DNA from: Rhodanobacter sp. 67-28
Lineage (GTDB): Bacteria > Pseudomonadota > Gammaproteobacteria > Xanthomonadales > Rhodanobacteraceae
Assembly (NCBI GenBank): GCA_001898415.1
Contig: MKTU01000039.1
Span: 40,030 to 104,029 of the forward strand
Reading direction: 5' to 3'
Length of the DNA stretch: 64,000 nt
This document shows, piece after piece, positions 28,330-39,688 of this stretch (its first letter is position 1; every line of letters begins with the position of its first letter). The notes under the pieces are model-generated. The model was not told where the DNA came from. It did no database searches and worked only from the letters and a program-made list of their open reading frames with translations. Made by a program: the position numbers and the translations under genes.

Positions 28330-28397
28330 GAGTGGAGAGAAGTGAGAAACGAGAGAGAGCATGCAAGCGCACACTCTTTTCTCACTCCTCTCCACTC
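28330..28397. repeat. Long inverted repeat with 20-bp arms
   Basis: GAGTGGAGAGAAGTGAGAAA (28330-28349) and its inverse at 28378-28397 match at 19 of 20 positions, around a 28-base purine-rich centre. It sits between the suc terminator and the LOG-family gene, and the right arm ends 17 bases before that start codon. GAGAAGTGAGAA-type repeats are known in Xanthomonadaceae; this one looks like a small non-autonomous element. Confidence 0.75.
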
Positions 28398-28414
28398 TCC
28401 ACCCAGGTAAGCCC

Positions 28415-29011
28415 ATGGCCCAACCCACCGCCATCTGCGTCTATTGCGGCTCCAACAGCGGCCGGCATCCCGAGTACGCCGAACAGGCGCGCGCCTTCGG
28501 CAGCGAGATGGCTCGACGTGGCATCGCGCTGGTCTACGGCGGCGGCAAGGTCGGCCTGATGGGTGTGGTGGCCGACGCGGTGCTCGCCGGCGGCGGCAAG
28601 GTCATCGGGGTGATTCCTCGGCAACTGGTGGAGCTCGAAGTGGCCCATCCGGGCCTGAGCGAACTGGTGGTGGTCGAGACCATGCACCAGCGCAAGACGC
28701 GCATGTACGAGCTGTCCGACGCCTTCGTCGCCCTGCCCGGCGGCTTCGGCACGATGGACGAGATGTTCGAGATGCTGACCTGGGCCCAGCTCGGCCTGCA
28801 CCGCTACCCCTGCGCCTTCCTCGACGTGCGCGGCTACTACCGCGACCTGCGCACGCTGATGGAGCACATGGTCGACGAATCCTTCGTGAAGGCGGCGCAG
28901 CGCGACAGCATCTGGTTCGGCGACGACATCGCCGCATTGTTCGACTGGATGCGGGACTACGAAGGCAGCTACACGCCCAAGTGGATTTCCTCCCGCAGCG
29001 TCGACGCCTGA
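28415..29011 (+). CDS. LOG-family protein (TIGR00730; nucleoside 5'-monophosphate phosphoribohydrolase type)
   Basis: The product has 198 residues from the ATG at 28415 (MAQPTAICVYCGSNSG). The frame upstream runs into an inverted repeat and is unlikely to be translated. Family motifs are VYGGGKVGLMG and the catalytic PGGFGTMDEMFE. LOG proteins remove ribose 5'-phosphate from AMP or cytokinin nucleotides; in bacteria the true role is often unclear. The next gene follows after 17 bases with a strong CAGGAGG site, so they form a unit. Confidence 0.9.
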   Translation: MAQPTAICVYCGSNSGRHPEYAEQARAFGSEMARRGIALVYGGGKVGLMGVVADAVLAGGGKVIGVIPRQLVELEVAHPGLSELVVVETMHQRKTRMYELSDAFVALPGGFGTMDEMFEMLTWAQLGLHRYPCAFLDVRGYYRDLRTLMEHMVDESFVKAAQRDSIWFGDDIAALFDWMRDYEGSYTPKWISSRSVDA

Positions 29012-29028
29012 TTCCACAGGAGGTCGAA

Positions 29029-30027
29029 ATGACCCGTTTCCGCGCGTTCCGCATCCACAACGACGACGCCGGCTACCGCGCCGGCATCGAGACCATGGAC
29101 ACCGGTGCGCTGTCGCCCGGCGAGGTGCTGGTCAAGGTCGCGTATTCCTCGGTCAACTACAAGGACGCGCTGGCCGGCACCGGCAAGGGCCGCATCCTGC
29201 GCACCTATCCGCTCAACGGCGGCATCGACGTGGCCGGCCACGTGGTCGCCTCGACCGATCCGGCGTTCAGGGAAGGCGACGCGGTGCTGTGCACCGGCAG
29301 CGGCCTGTCCGAGACGCGCGACGGCGGCTATGGCGAGTACGCACGTCTCGACGCGCGCTGGACGATCCCGCTGCCGGCGTCCTTGAGCCTGCGCGAGAGC
29401 ATGATCCTCGGCACCGCCGGCTTCACCGCCGCACTGGCCCTGCTGCGCATGCAGGACAACCGGCAAACACCGGCGCTCGGCCCGATCGCGGTAACCGGCG
29501 CCAGCGGTGGCGTCGGCATGCTGGCAATCGACATCTTCAGCCGCGCCGGTTACGAAGTGCACGCGATCAGCGGCAAGCCGGACCACTTCGACTTCCTGCG
29601 CAGCCTCGGCGCCACGGACTGCATCGGCCGCCACCAGCTCGCCTTCAGCGGCAAGCCGATGGACTCGGCCCGCTTCGGCGGCGCGCTGGACAACGTCGGC
29701 GGCCGCATGCTCGCCGGCCTGCTGCCGCTCATCGCACCCTACGGCAACGTGGCAATCTGCGGCAACGCCGGCGGCATCGCGTTCGACAGCACGGTGATGC
29801 CCTTCATCATCCGCGGCGTGAGCCTGTTGGGCGTGGCTTCGGCCGGCACCGCGCGGGACATTCGCGACGACATCTGGCGGCGCCTGGCCAGTGAGTGGAA
29901 GCCGCGGCACCTGGAGCGCATCGGCACGCGCGACATCGCACTGGAAGAGTTGCCGCAGGTGTTCGAGCGCATGCTTGCCGGTGATTCCTTCGGGCGCACG
30001 CTCGTGCACATCGACCATCCGGTTTGA
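29029..30027 (+). CDS. YhdH/AcuI-type quinone oxidoreductase (MDR family)
   Basis: The product has 332 residues from the ATG at 29029, preceded by an AGGAGG site. It is a zinc-free medium-chain dehydrogenase/reductase: an N-terminal GroES-like domain (VKVAYSSVNYKDALAGTGKG, NGGIDVAGHVV) and a Rossmann domain with VTGASGGVGMLAIDIFSRAG for NADPH. The TIGR02823 branch includes acryloyl-CoA reductase AcuI; the closest substrate here is not determined. It is co-oriented with the LOG gene. Confidence 0.9.
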   Translation: MTRFRAFRIHNDDAGYRAGIETMDTGALSPGEVLVKVAYSSVNYKDALAGTGKGRILRTYPLNGGIDVAGHVVASTDPAFREGDAVLCTGSGLSETRDGGYGEYARLDARWTIPLPASLSLRESMILGTAGFTAALALLRMQDNRQTPALGPIAVTGASGGVGMLAIDIFSRAGYEVHAISGKPDHFDFLRSLGATDCIGRHQLAFSGKPMDSARFGGALDNVGGRMLAGLLPLIAPYGNVAICGNAGGIAFDSTVMPFIIRGVSLLGVASAGTARDIRDDIWRRLASEWKPRHLERIGTRDIALEELPQVFERMLAGDSFGRTLVHIDHPV

Positions 30028-30096
30028 CAGCGACGTGCTTGGAAGTACCATCGTCACGCCTTAGAATCATCGAAACCCGCAGGGAACCCCCAACCC

Positions 30097-30462
30097 ATGG
30101 CACGCATCCTGATCGTCGACGACTCCCCCTCCCAGTTGCTGGGCATCAAGCGGATCGTCGAGAAACTCGGGCATGAGACGCTGTCGGCCGAAGACGGCGC
30201 CGCCGGCGTCGAGGTGGCCAAGGCGGAGCTGCCCGACCTGATCCTGATGGACGTGGTCATGCCCAACCTCAACGGCTTCCAAGCCACCCGCACGATCAGC
30301 AAGAACGCCGACACCGCGCACATCCCGATCATCCTGGTCACCACCAAGGACCAGGAAACCGACAAGGTGTGGGGCATGCGCCAGGGCGCCAAGGCCTACG
30401 TGACCAAGCCCATCAAGGAAGAGGAACTGGTCAAGGCACTGGACGAATTCCTGCCCCACTGA
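30097..30462 (+). CDS. pilH: Twitching-motility response regulator PilH
   Basis: The product has 121 residues, a single receiver domain with no output domain. Phosphoacceptor D52 lies in LILMDVVMPNLNGFQ, the acidic pair in VDDS, and the switch Thr/Lys in VTTKDQETDKVW and VTKPIKEE. NGFQATR and VTTKDQETDKVWGMRQGA are strongly PilH-like. PilH works with PilG and the Chp histidine kinase to control type IV pilus retraction. No other pil/chp gene is adjacent, so it is separated from the cluster. A strong terminator follows. Confidence 0.9.
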   Translation: MARILIVDDSPSQLLGIKRIVEKLGHETLSAEDGAAGVEVAKAELPDLILMDVVMPNLNGFQATRTISKNADTAHIPIILVTTKDQETDKVWGMRQGAKAYVTKPIKEEELVKALDEFLPH

Positions 30463-30477
30463 CCCGTCTCCCATTTG

Positions 30478-30513
30478 CACGAAAAACGGCGCCCGCGGGC
30501 GCCGTTTTTCGTG
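30478..30513. terminator. Perfect 36-base palindromic terminator after pilH
   Basis: CACGAAAAACGGCGCCCG is followed immediately by its exact complement ending GTTTTTCGTG. The 18-bp arms have A and T tracts at both ends, so it can stop transcription from both strands. It serves pilH and the convergent DUF6165 gene. Confidence 0.92.
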
Positions 30514-30534
30514 AAGCGGCCGGCCGGCGGTCGG

Positions 30535-30933
30535 TCAGCCGGCGCGGTAATCCTGGTACGACTTTTCCTCGACCAGCTGCGAACCGAGCTTGAGGTTGAT
30601 CGCGCGTTTGAACGCGGCGCGCTCGTCGTTGCGGAAATACACCGAGCGGGCCAGCTCGATGAAGTCCCGGTCGAACTCCTGCGCGCGTTCCTTCAACCGG
30701 ATCTTGTCCTCGATATCCCACAGCAGCTCGTTCACCGCGAGCAGACTGGCGCGCTCCTCGCCGATGTCGATCCGCGACGCCGCGTCGTTGGCCCAGATCG
30801 CGTTGAGCAGATCCAGCTCGTTGCGCACGTTGGCCAGCTTGGCCTCGTCGGTCATCCGTCGCGACTTGATTTCGAGGATGGTGATCTTGTCGATCAGTTC
30901 GCCGGGGGAAACGGGGGTCTGGATCAGGCTCAT
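30535..30933 (-). CDS. DUF6165 family protein
   Basis: From the ATG at 30933 (MSLIQTPVSPGEL) the product has 132 residues, helical and soluble. The conserved core is VSPGELIDKITILEIKSRRM, LANVRNELDLLN, and the C-terminal RAAFKRAINLKLGSQLVEEKSYQ. These match DUF6165, a family without known function often found near sugar or nucleotide genes. It follows the ammonia-lyase gene by 23 bases on the same strand and probably shares its transcript. Confidence 0.82.
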   Translation of the reverse strand: MSLIQTPVSPGELIDKITILEIKSRRMTDEAKLANVRNELDLLNAIWANDAASRIDIGEERASLLAVNELLWDIEDKIRLKERAQEFDRDFIELARSVYFRNDERAAFKRAINLKLGSQLVEEKSYQDYRAG

Positions 30934-30956
30934 GCTCGGCTCCGTGGAAGTGTGTT

Positions 30957-32855
30957 TCAAACCGTGGCGCGGAAGGCGCCCTGCTGCACCAGCGCGCAGG
31001 CCGCGGCCACGTCGCCGTCCAGCGCGCGATCGCGATGCATGAAGGCAATGCGCTGACGCAGGATCGCGTGTGCCTGACGCACCCGTGCGCCTGCGTGGAA
31101 ATCACCGGCGCCGGTCAGGGCATCGGCGAGCTGCTGCACCTCGGCGACGAACTGCTCGTAGTGCGGCTGGCCCTCGCGCGGCGCATTGGCCACCTTGGCC
31201 GCCAATGCCTGCCAGCCGCCTCGGCGGGCCAGCCGGCGCGCGGCGTTGAGCATTTCCTGGCGGTAGTCCAGCGCCTGCGCCGCGGTGTACAGCTCCAGCG
31301 CCAGCGCGTGGCTCAGATCCTCCACCATGTCCAGCACGTGGCGGGCTTCGTTCGCCCCCATCGAAACGTGATCCTCGGCGTTCGCGCTGGTCGGCACCGA
31401 ATACACACTGGCCGGATGCGCGCGCGTGGCGAGGTCGTTGACCAGGGCCGCGGCGGTGTACTGCACGATCATGAAGCCGGAGTCGGTGCCGTCCTCGTTT
31501 CCGGTGAGGAAGGCCGGCAGGCCGTCGTTGTTGGCCGGGTCGACCAGCTTGTTGAGGCGGCGCTCGGAAATCGACGCCAGCACCGGGATCGCCGCCTTCA
31601 CGTAACTCATCGCCAGCGCCAGCGGCATGCCGTGGAAGTGGCCGGCAGAGATCACCTGCTCCTCGATGAACTGCGCGTCCGCGTTGTCCGGGAAGATCAG
31701 CGGGTTGTCGGTGACCGAGTTGAGCTCGATGTCGAACACGCGGCAAGCCTGTGCCCAGGCATCGCGTACCGCACCGTGCACTTGCGGCATGCAGCGCAGG
31801 CTGTAGGCATCCTGCGGCTGGTGCTTCTTGCCGCCCTTGAACGGCAGGAAGCGCTGGTAGAACGCCTCGCGGCCGTGGCGCTGGTTGGCAGGTACCCAGT
31901 CCCAGCCGATGTCGAAACTCAGCGCCTGGTCGTCCGGCTCGCTCCAGGCATCGGCGCTCCACGGCTTGAAGCGCGGCACCAGGTGATACGGAATGTCCAG
32001 CAAGGTGGAACCGTCCAGCAATTCGCGCACGTGCGCCGCAGTCTCGACTTGCCCGGGATGAGGACGCAGCGCATGCACCTCCGGTCGCAAGGCGCCACTG
32101 CGGCCGGCGAAGGCGTCCAGTGTCATCGCCGCGGCGAGATCGGCGACGTCCAGCAGATCGCCCAGCACGTCCAGCGCCAGCGCGCCGGTGGCGAGCATCT
32201 GCGCGGTGCCGTTGTTGAGCGCCAGCCCTTCCTTGAACGACAACCGGATCGGCTTGAGGCCGGCACGCTCCAGCGCCTGCGCGCCCGGCATGCGCTCGCC
32301 TTCGTAGAATGCCTCGCCGCCGCCGAGCAGCACGATCGCCAGATGCGACAGCGGTGCCAGGTCGCCGCTGGCGCCGACCGAGCCCTTCTCCGGCACCACC
32401 GGCACCACGCCGGCATTGAGCATCGCGGCGAGCGCTTCCAGCGTGCTCACGCGGATGCCCGAGTGGCCGCGCATCAAGGTGTTGATGCGGATCACCAGCA
32501 TCGCGCGCACCACCTCCGCCGCAAACGGTTTGCCGACGCAGACGGCATGCGTGATGATCAGGTTGTGCTGCAACTCCTCCATCAGCGTGCCTTCGGCGGG
32601 CTGATGCCCCGGCAGCTCGTCGCGCACGCGATGCGCGCCCAGCAGCTTGTCGGCGTTGCTGCCGAAGCCGGTGGTGACGCCGTAGGTCGGCTCGCCGCAG
32701 CTGACTTTCTCGGCGAGGAAATCGGCGGCGCGCTGCACGCGCTTGAGCTGCGCCTGATCCAGCGCCACCGATGCGCCCTGCCGCGCCACCGCCACCAGTT
32801 GCGTGCGCGTCAGGCTGCTGCCATCGAGAAGAATCGTTTCACTCACCGCAGTCAT
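30957..32855 (-). CDS. Histidine ammonia-lyase-like aromatic amino acid lyase (MIO enzyme)
   Basis: The product has 632 residues from the ATG at 32855; a GTG three codons later is possible. The Ala-Ser-Gly triad that makes the MIO cofactor is in SVGASGDLAPLSHL. Catalytic Tyr is in PTYGVTTGFGSNAD. The selectivity pair is Thr-His in NLIITHAVCVG, like the Ser-His of histidine lyases and unlike His-Leu (tyrosine) or Phe-Leu (phenylalanine). The SANAEDHVSMG segment also fits HAL. However, it is about 120 residues longer than HutH, and no hutU/hutI/hutG is adjacent. The next gene upstream is hisS. Confidence 0.85.
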   Translation of the reverse strand: MTAVSETILLDGSSLTRTQLVAVARQGASVALDQAQLKRVQRAADFLAEKVSCGEPTYGVTTGFGSNADKLLGAHRVRDELPGHQPAEGTLMEELQHNLIITHAVCVGKPFAAEVVRAMLVIRINTLMRGHSGIRVSTLEALAAMLNAGVVPVVPEKGSVGASGDLAPLSHLAIVLLGGGEAFYEGERMPGAQALERAGLKPIRLSFKEGLALNNGTAQMLATGALALDVLGDLLDVADLAAAMTLDAFAGRSGALRPEVHALRPHPGQVETAAHVRELLDGSTLLDIPYHLVPRFKPWSADAWSEPDDQALSFDIGWDWVPANQRHGREAFYQRFLPFKGGKKHQPQDAYSLRCMPQVHGAVRDAWAQACRVFDIELNSVTDNPLIFPDNADAQFIEEQVISAGHFHGMPLALAMSYVKAAIPVLASISERRLNKLVDPANNDGLPAFLTGNEDGTDSGFMIVQYTAAALVNDLATRAHPASVYSVPTSANAEDHVSMGANEARHVLDMVEDLSHALALELYTAAQALDYRQEMLNAARRLARRGGWQALAAKVANAPREGQPHYEQFVAEVQQLADALTGAGDFHAGARVRQAHAILRQRIAFMHRDRALDGDVAAACALVQQGAFRATV

Positions 32856-32868
32856 GCTCCACGTTGTT

Positions 32869-32900
32869 GCCGTCATTCCCGCCAACACGGGAATGACGGC
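32869..32900. repeat. Palindromic repeat GCCGTCATTCCCG / CGGGAATGACGGC
   Basis: A perfect 13-bp inverted repeat with a 6-base loop lies between hisS and the ammonia-lyase gene. It belongs to the same family as the repeat at 17298-17327 in the cys operon. Confidence 0.75.
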
Positions 32901-32919
32901 GTCAAAGGCAATAGCGCCC

Positions 32920-34299
32920 TCACCCCATTGCCGCAGCCTGCTCCAGCTCCACCCGCAGCGTCTTGACCAGTTCGCCGCGCGCCACCTCGAACTGGTCCTC
33001 GCGGCGCAGGTCCTTCACCGTCACCACGCCGCGGGCGAGCTCGTCCTCGCCCAGCACCACCACGAAGCGGATGCCGGCGCGGTCGGCGTACTTGAACTGC
33101 TTGCCCAGCTTGCCGCCTTCCAGCACCACCTCGGTGGCGATGCCGGCGCCGCGCAGCTCGCCGGCCAGCGCGAGATAGGCCGGCAGCTGCGCCTCGTCCA
33201 TCTGGGTCACCAGCACGTCGACGGTGCTCTTCGCCGTGTCGATCAGGCCGGCGTCGCGCAGCTGCCAGTAGAGCCGGGTCAGGCCGATCGAGATGCCGAC
33301 GCCGGGCAGGTGCGACTTGGTGTACTGGCCGGCCAGGTTCTCGTAGCGGCCGCCGGAGCAGATCGAGCCGATCTGCGGGTGGTCGTTCAGCGTGGTCTCG
33401 TAGACCGTGCCGGTGTAGTAGTCGAGGCCGCGGGCAATCGACAGGTTCAGCGCGTAATGTGTTTCCGGCACGCCGAACGCGTGGATCAGACCGAGCACTT
33501 CCTTCAGCTCGTTGCGGCCCTGCTCCATCGCTTCCGGGCCGGCGCCCAGCGCATCGAGCTTGTCGAACGCGTCCTGCAGCGAGGTCGAGCGCACCTGCAC
33601 GAAGGCGAGGATGCTGGTGGCAACCTCGGTGCTCAAGCCGAACGCTTCGCCGGTCAGCGTGTCGCGCACGTAGTCGGCGCCGCGCTTGTCCAGCTTGTCC
33701 ACCTCGCGCAGCACCAGCATCTGCTGCTCGCCGTCGACGATGCCCAGGCTCTCGAAGTAGCCGCGCATCAGCTTGCGGTTGTTGAGCTGGATGGTGAACG
33801 GGCCGATCGCCAGTTCGCGGAACACGCTGTAGATCACCGCCGGGATCTCGGCGTCGTAGCGCACCGACAATGAGTCCTTGCCGATCACGTCGATGTCGCA
33901 CTGGTAGAACTCGCGGAAGCGCCCGCGCTGCGCGCGTTCGCCGCGGTACACCTTCTGCATCTGGTAGCGGCGGAACGGGAAGCTGAGGTCGCGCTCGTGC
34001 TCGGCCACGTAACGCGCCAGCGGCACGGTGAGGTCGAAGCGCAACGCCAGTTCGGGCATGCCCTCATCGGCCTTGCCCAGCGCCCCGGTGGACTGCACGA
34101 AGTACACCTGCCGCTCGGTCTCCCCGCCGCTCTTGGTCAGCAGCACGTCGGAGTATTCGATCACCGGCGTCTCGATGGCGAGAAAGCCGAAACGCTCGTA
34201 ATTGCGACGGATCACGTCGAGCATGCGCTGGAACGCGATCTGGTCGAGCGGCAACAGCTCGAGCACGCCGGGCATGGTGCGGGCCGGGGTAAGCGCCAT
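32920..34299 (-). CDS. hisS: Histidyl-tRNA synthetase
   Basis: The product has 459 residues. It is a class II synthetase: motif 2 region [34 protein letters not shown], the histidine-binding loop [13 protein letters not shown], motif 3 [13 protein letters not shown], and a C-terminal anticodon-binding domain ([18 protein letters not shown]). Each piece is in the expected order, and the 459-residue length is normal. It charges tRNA-His. The gene is first in a minus-strand run with the histidine-lyase-like gene, separated from it by a palindromic repeat. Confidence 0.96.
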   Translation of the reverse strand: MALTPARTMPGVLELLPLDQIAFQRMLDVIRRNYERFGFLAIETPVIEYSDVLLTKSGGETERQVYFVQSTGALGKADEGMPELALRFDLTVPLARYVAEHERDLSFPFRRYQMQKVYRGERAQRGRFREFYQCDIDVIGKDSLSVRYDAEIPAVIYSVFRELAIGPFTIQLNNRKLMRGYFESLGIVDGEQQMLVLREVDKLDKRGADYVRDTLTGEAFGLSTEVATSILAFVQVRSTSLQDAFDKLDALGAGPEAMEQGRNELKEVLGLIHAFGVPETHYALNLSIARGLDYYTGTVYETTLNDHPQIGSICSGGRYENLAGQYTKSHLPGVGISIGLTRLYWQLRDAGLIDTAKSTVDVLVTQMDEAQLPAYLALAGELRGAGIATEVVLEGGKLGKQFKYADRAGIRFVVVLGEDELARGVVTVKDLRREDQFEVARGELVKTLRVELEQAAAMG

Positions 34300-34487
34300 G
34301 GAATCCTCTGCTGACGATGGGACGGATCGCCGTGCGAGCGACAGCGACGGCAGCCGTCAAGATTAGCAGAACGAGGCGATTTTCCCCCGCGTGCACGCGG
34401 GGGCCGCGACGCAGCCGGGGCCACCTTCCCGCCGCAACCAACACTTGGCGAACCGCCTCGCACGCTGCTAAGATGCGCCGCTCACGT

Positions 34488-34563
<76 letters not shown>

Positions 34564-34574
34564 CGTCATGCAAG

Positions 34575-34612
34575 AGGCCGGATCGTCCGCAAGCGAGGGC
34601 GCCGGCCTTTTT
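34575..34612 (+). terminator. Terminator after tRNA-Ala
   Basis: AGGCCGG (34575-34581) pairs with CCGGCCT (34602-34608) and is followed by a T tract (TTTTT). Confidence 0.8.
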
Positions 34613-34681
34613 CCTGTCCGGCCCGCACAGGCGTACCATCGGCCCCGACCAGCTCCGCGTCGGGGCGGTGCGCGCAAAAGC

Positions 34682-35212
34682 ATGACGGGGACCGGATCAT
34701 CCTTTGCCGAAGGTTCGACGGACGCCCTGTTCGCCGAGGTCTACGCGCGCCTCAAGGCGATGGCCGCCCGGCAACTGAATCGACGCCAGGGCGCCACGCT
34801 GGACACCACCGAGCTGGTGCACGAGTTGTACCTGCGCATCGGCCAGAACGAGGCACTGCACTTCGAACACCCGGCGCAGTTCTTCAGTTACGCCGCGCGT
34901 GCCATGCGCCACCTGCTGACCAACCGCGCCCGTGACCGGCTGCGCCTGCGCGCCGGCGGTCAATGGATGAAGGTCACCCTGGACGAGGACGATGTCCGGC
35001 TCGCGCTGGATACGGCCGCCCAGGCGCTGACGCTGGATGCCGCGCTGAACGCGCTGGAACAGACCGATGCGCGCGCCGCCCGAGTGGTGGAGCTGCACTA
35101 TTTCGCCGGGCTGGGCCTGCAGCAGATCGCCGACACCCTCGGCCTGGCGCGGCGCACGATCGACCGCGACTGGCGCTTCGCCCGGGCCTTCCTCAAGGCG
35201 CACATGGACTGA
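34682..35212 (+). CDS. ECF sigma factor (ECF43-like, kinase-linked)
   Basis: From the ATG at 34682 the product has 176 residues. The region-2 core is LFAEVYARLKAMAARQL...LDTTELVHELYLRIG...FFSYAARAMRHLLTNRARDRL, and the region-4 HTH is VVELHYFAGLGLQQIADTLGLARRTIDRDWRFARAFL. At the start of the sigma-2.2 helix, where most ECF factors have an acidic DxED stretch, this protein has D41-T42-T43-E44. In Vibrio EcfP the matching position is a Thr that must be phosphorylated by a partner kinase. The next gene is a Ser/Thr kinase, so the same logic is likely. No anti-sigma gene is present. Confidence 0.9.
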   Translation: MTGTGSSFAEGSTDALFAEVYARLKAMAARQLNRRQGATLDTTELVHELYLRIGQNEALHFEHPAQFFSYAARAMRHLLTNRARDRLRLRAGGQWMKVTLDEDDVRLALDTAAQALTLDAALNALEQTDARAARVVELHYFAGLGLQQIADTLGLARRTIDRDWRFARAFLKAHMD

Positions 35213-35282
35213 GCCGGTCACGTCGCAATCGGGCGCGCAGCGGGGTTAAACGCAGGCAGGTCATTCGGCAAGGGCGCTCCAC

Positions 35283-38078
<2,796 letters not shown>

Positions 38079-38233
38079 CGGGAAACCCGTCACCTCCTCG
38101 GCAACCCGCTGTCCACATGGTTCACGCGCCTGGTCTGGCGCATGTCGCAATTGCCGCCGCGTCGGTGTTCTGCGCAGTGTCCACCCGCGCAAGGGGCGCG
38201 CGTGCGCACGAGCTACCAGGGAGGTCGACCACC
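38079..38233. other. Intergenic region between kinase and di-heme cytochrome genes
   Basis: A small hairpin (ACGGG-AAA-CCCGT) follows the kinase stop. This 155-base gap is where a promoter used by the ECF factor would be expected. I cannot name its -35/-10 from one site. Confidence 0.35.
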
Positions 38234-39673
38234 ATGTTTCATCATCACGCGATCCATGCGGCCGCGCGGCAGCTGGCTGCCGTGGCTGCACTCTTGCTGC
38301 TCGCGTTTGCCGGCATGGCGTCGGCCCAGGACAGCCGACCGGCGCCGGCATCAGCAGACAACGCCGTCACCGCCGACCCGTCCGGCTGGCTGCAGACCAG
38401 CACGCCCAGCGGCCGCATCGACATCGACAACCCGTTCTTCGCCAGCCTCGGCAGCAACGGGCGCTCGTGCGACTCCTGCCATCGCCAGGCGGAGGGCTGG
38501 ACGATCTCCGCCGCCGAGGTGCGTGAACGCTTCCGGCAGAGCAACGGCACCGACCCGATCTTCGCCCTGGTCGACGGCGCCGTTTCGCCGCTTGCGGACG
38601 TTTCCAGCGTCTACGCGCGGCGCATCGCCTACGCCATGCTGCTCAAGCGCGGCGTGCTGCGCATCGGCATGCCGATGCCGGCGCACGCCGAGTTCAGACT
38701 CACTGCCGTGGACGATCCCTACGGCTACGCCAGCGCGCGCGAGTTGTCGCTGTTTCGCCGCCCGCTGCCAGCCACCAATCTGATCTGGGACACCGCAGTG
38801 ATGTGGGACGGACGCGAGACCTTTGCCCCGTTCAAGCCGCCGATGGATGCCGGCATCGACATCGGCGACATCGACGCCAGCCTGGCCTCGCAGGCGCGCG
38901 ATGCCATCCTCGGCCACGAGCAGGCGGGCAGCGTGCCGGATGCCGCCGTCATCGACCGGATCGTCGAGTTCGAATCGCACCTGTTCACCGCGCAGTCGAT
39001 CGACCGGCAGGCCGGGCGCCTCAACGACGACGGCGGCATGGGCGGGGCCAGCATCCTGGGCCAACAGCGCTTCTGGGTCGGCATCAACGACACTTTCGAC
39101 AACGATCCCACCGGCGAACCGTTCGACCCGCGCGCCATGCGCCTGTTCGACAGCTGGAACGATCCGCGCGCGTCACTGAGCCGCGACCCGCGCGATCGCG
39201 CACGCGCCGCGATCGCCCGCGGCGAGCAGTTGTTCAACCACATGCCGATCGACATCAGCGGCGTGGCCGGCCTCAACGACGTCACCGGCGTGCCGGTCAT
39301 CCACGGCAGCTGCAGCAGTTGCCACAACGCGCCGAATATCGGCAACCACTCGGTGGCATTGCCGGTAAATATCGGCATTGCCGACGCCAGCCGGCGCACG
39401 CCGGATCTGCCGCTGTACACGCTGACCCGCTACAGCACCGGCGAGGTGGTGCGCACCACCGACCCGGGCCTGGCCATGCTGACCGGCAAGTGGGCCGACA
39501 TCGGCAAGTTCAAGGGACCGATCCTGCGCGGCCTGGCCGCCCGCGCGCCGTACTTCCACAACGGTTCGGCGGCGACGTTGATGGACGTGGTCGATTTCTA
39601 CGACAGCCGCTTCAACATCGGCATGAGCGCCGGGCAGAAAAGCGATCTGGTGGCATTCCTTTCGGCGTTGTGA
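38234..39673 (+). CDS. Di-heme cytochrome c peroxidase / MauG-like protein
   Basis: From the ATG at 38234, after a GGGAGG site, the product has 479 residues. The signal peptide is LAAVAALLLLAFAGMASA, cleaved after about residue 31. The two c-type heme sites are CDSCH (79-83) and CSSCH (360-364). The C-terminal block APYFHNGSAATLMDVVDFYD is typical of bacterial di-heme peroxidases. The heme spacing (about 280 residues) is wider than in classical CcpA, closer to MauG-related proteins. It lies in the periplasm. It is 155 bases after the kinase gene on the same strand, so it may be a target or part of the sigma module. Confidence 0.88.
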   Translation: MFHHHAIHAAARQLAAVAALLLLAFAGMASAQDSRPAPASADNAVTADPSGWLQTSTPSGRIDIDNPFFASLGSNGRSCDSCHRQAEGWTISAAEVRERFRQSNGTDPIFALVDGAVSPLADVSSVYARRIAYAMLLKRGVLRIGMPMPAHAEFRLTAVDDPYGYASARELSLFRRPLPATNLIWDTAVMWDGRETFAPFKPPMDAGIDIGDIDASLASQARDAILGHEQAGSVPDAAVIDRIVEFESHLFTAQSIDRQAGRLNDDGGMGGASILGQQRFWVGINDTFDNDPTGEPFDPRAMRLFDSWNDPRASLSRDPRDRARAAIARGEQLFNHMPIDISGVAGLNDVTGVPVIHGSCSSCHNAPNIGNHSVALPVNIGIADASRRTPDLPLYTLTRYSTGEVVRTTDPGLAMLTGKWADIGKFKGPILRGLAARAPYFHNGSAATLMDVVDFYDSRFNIGMSAGQKSDLVAFLSAL

Positions 39674-39688
39674 GAGCCGGCCGGCAAC

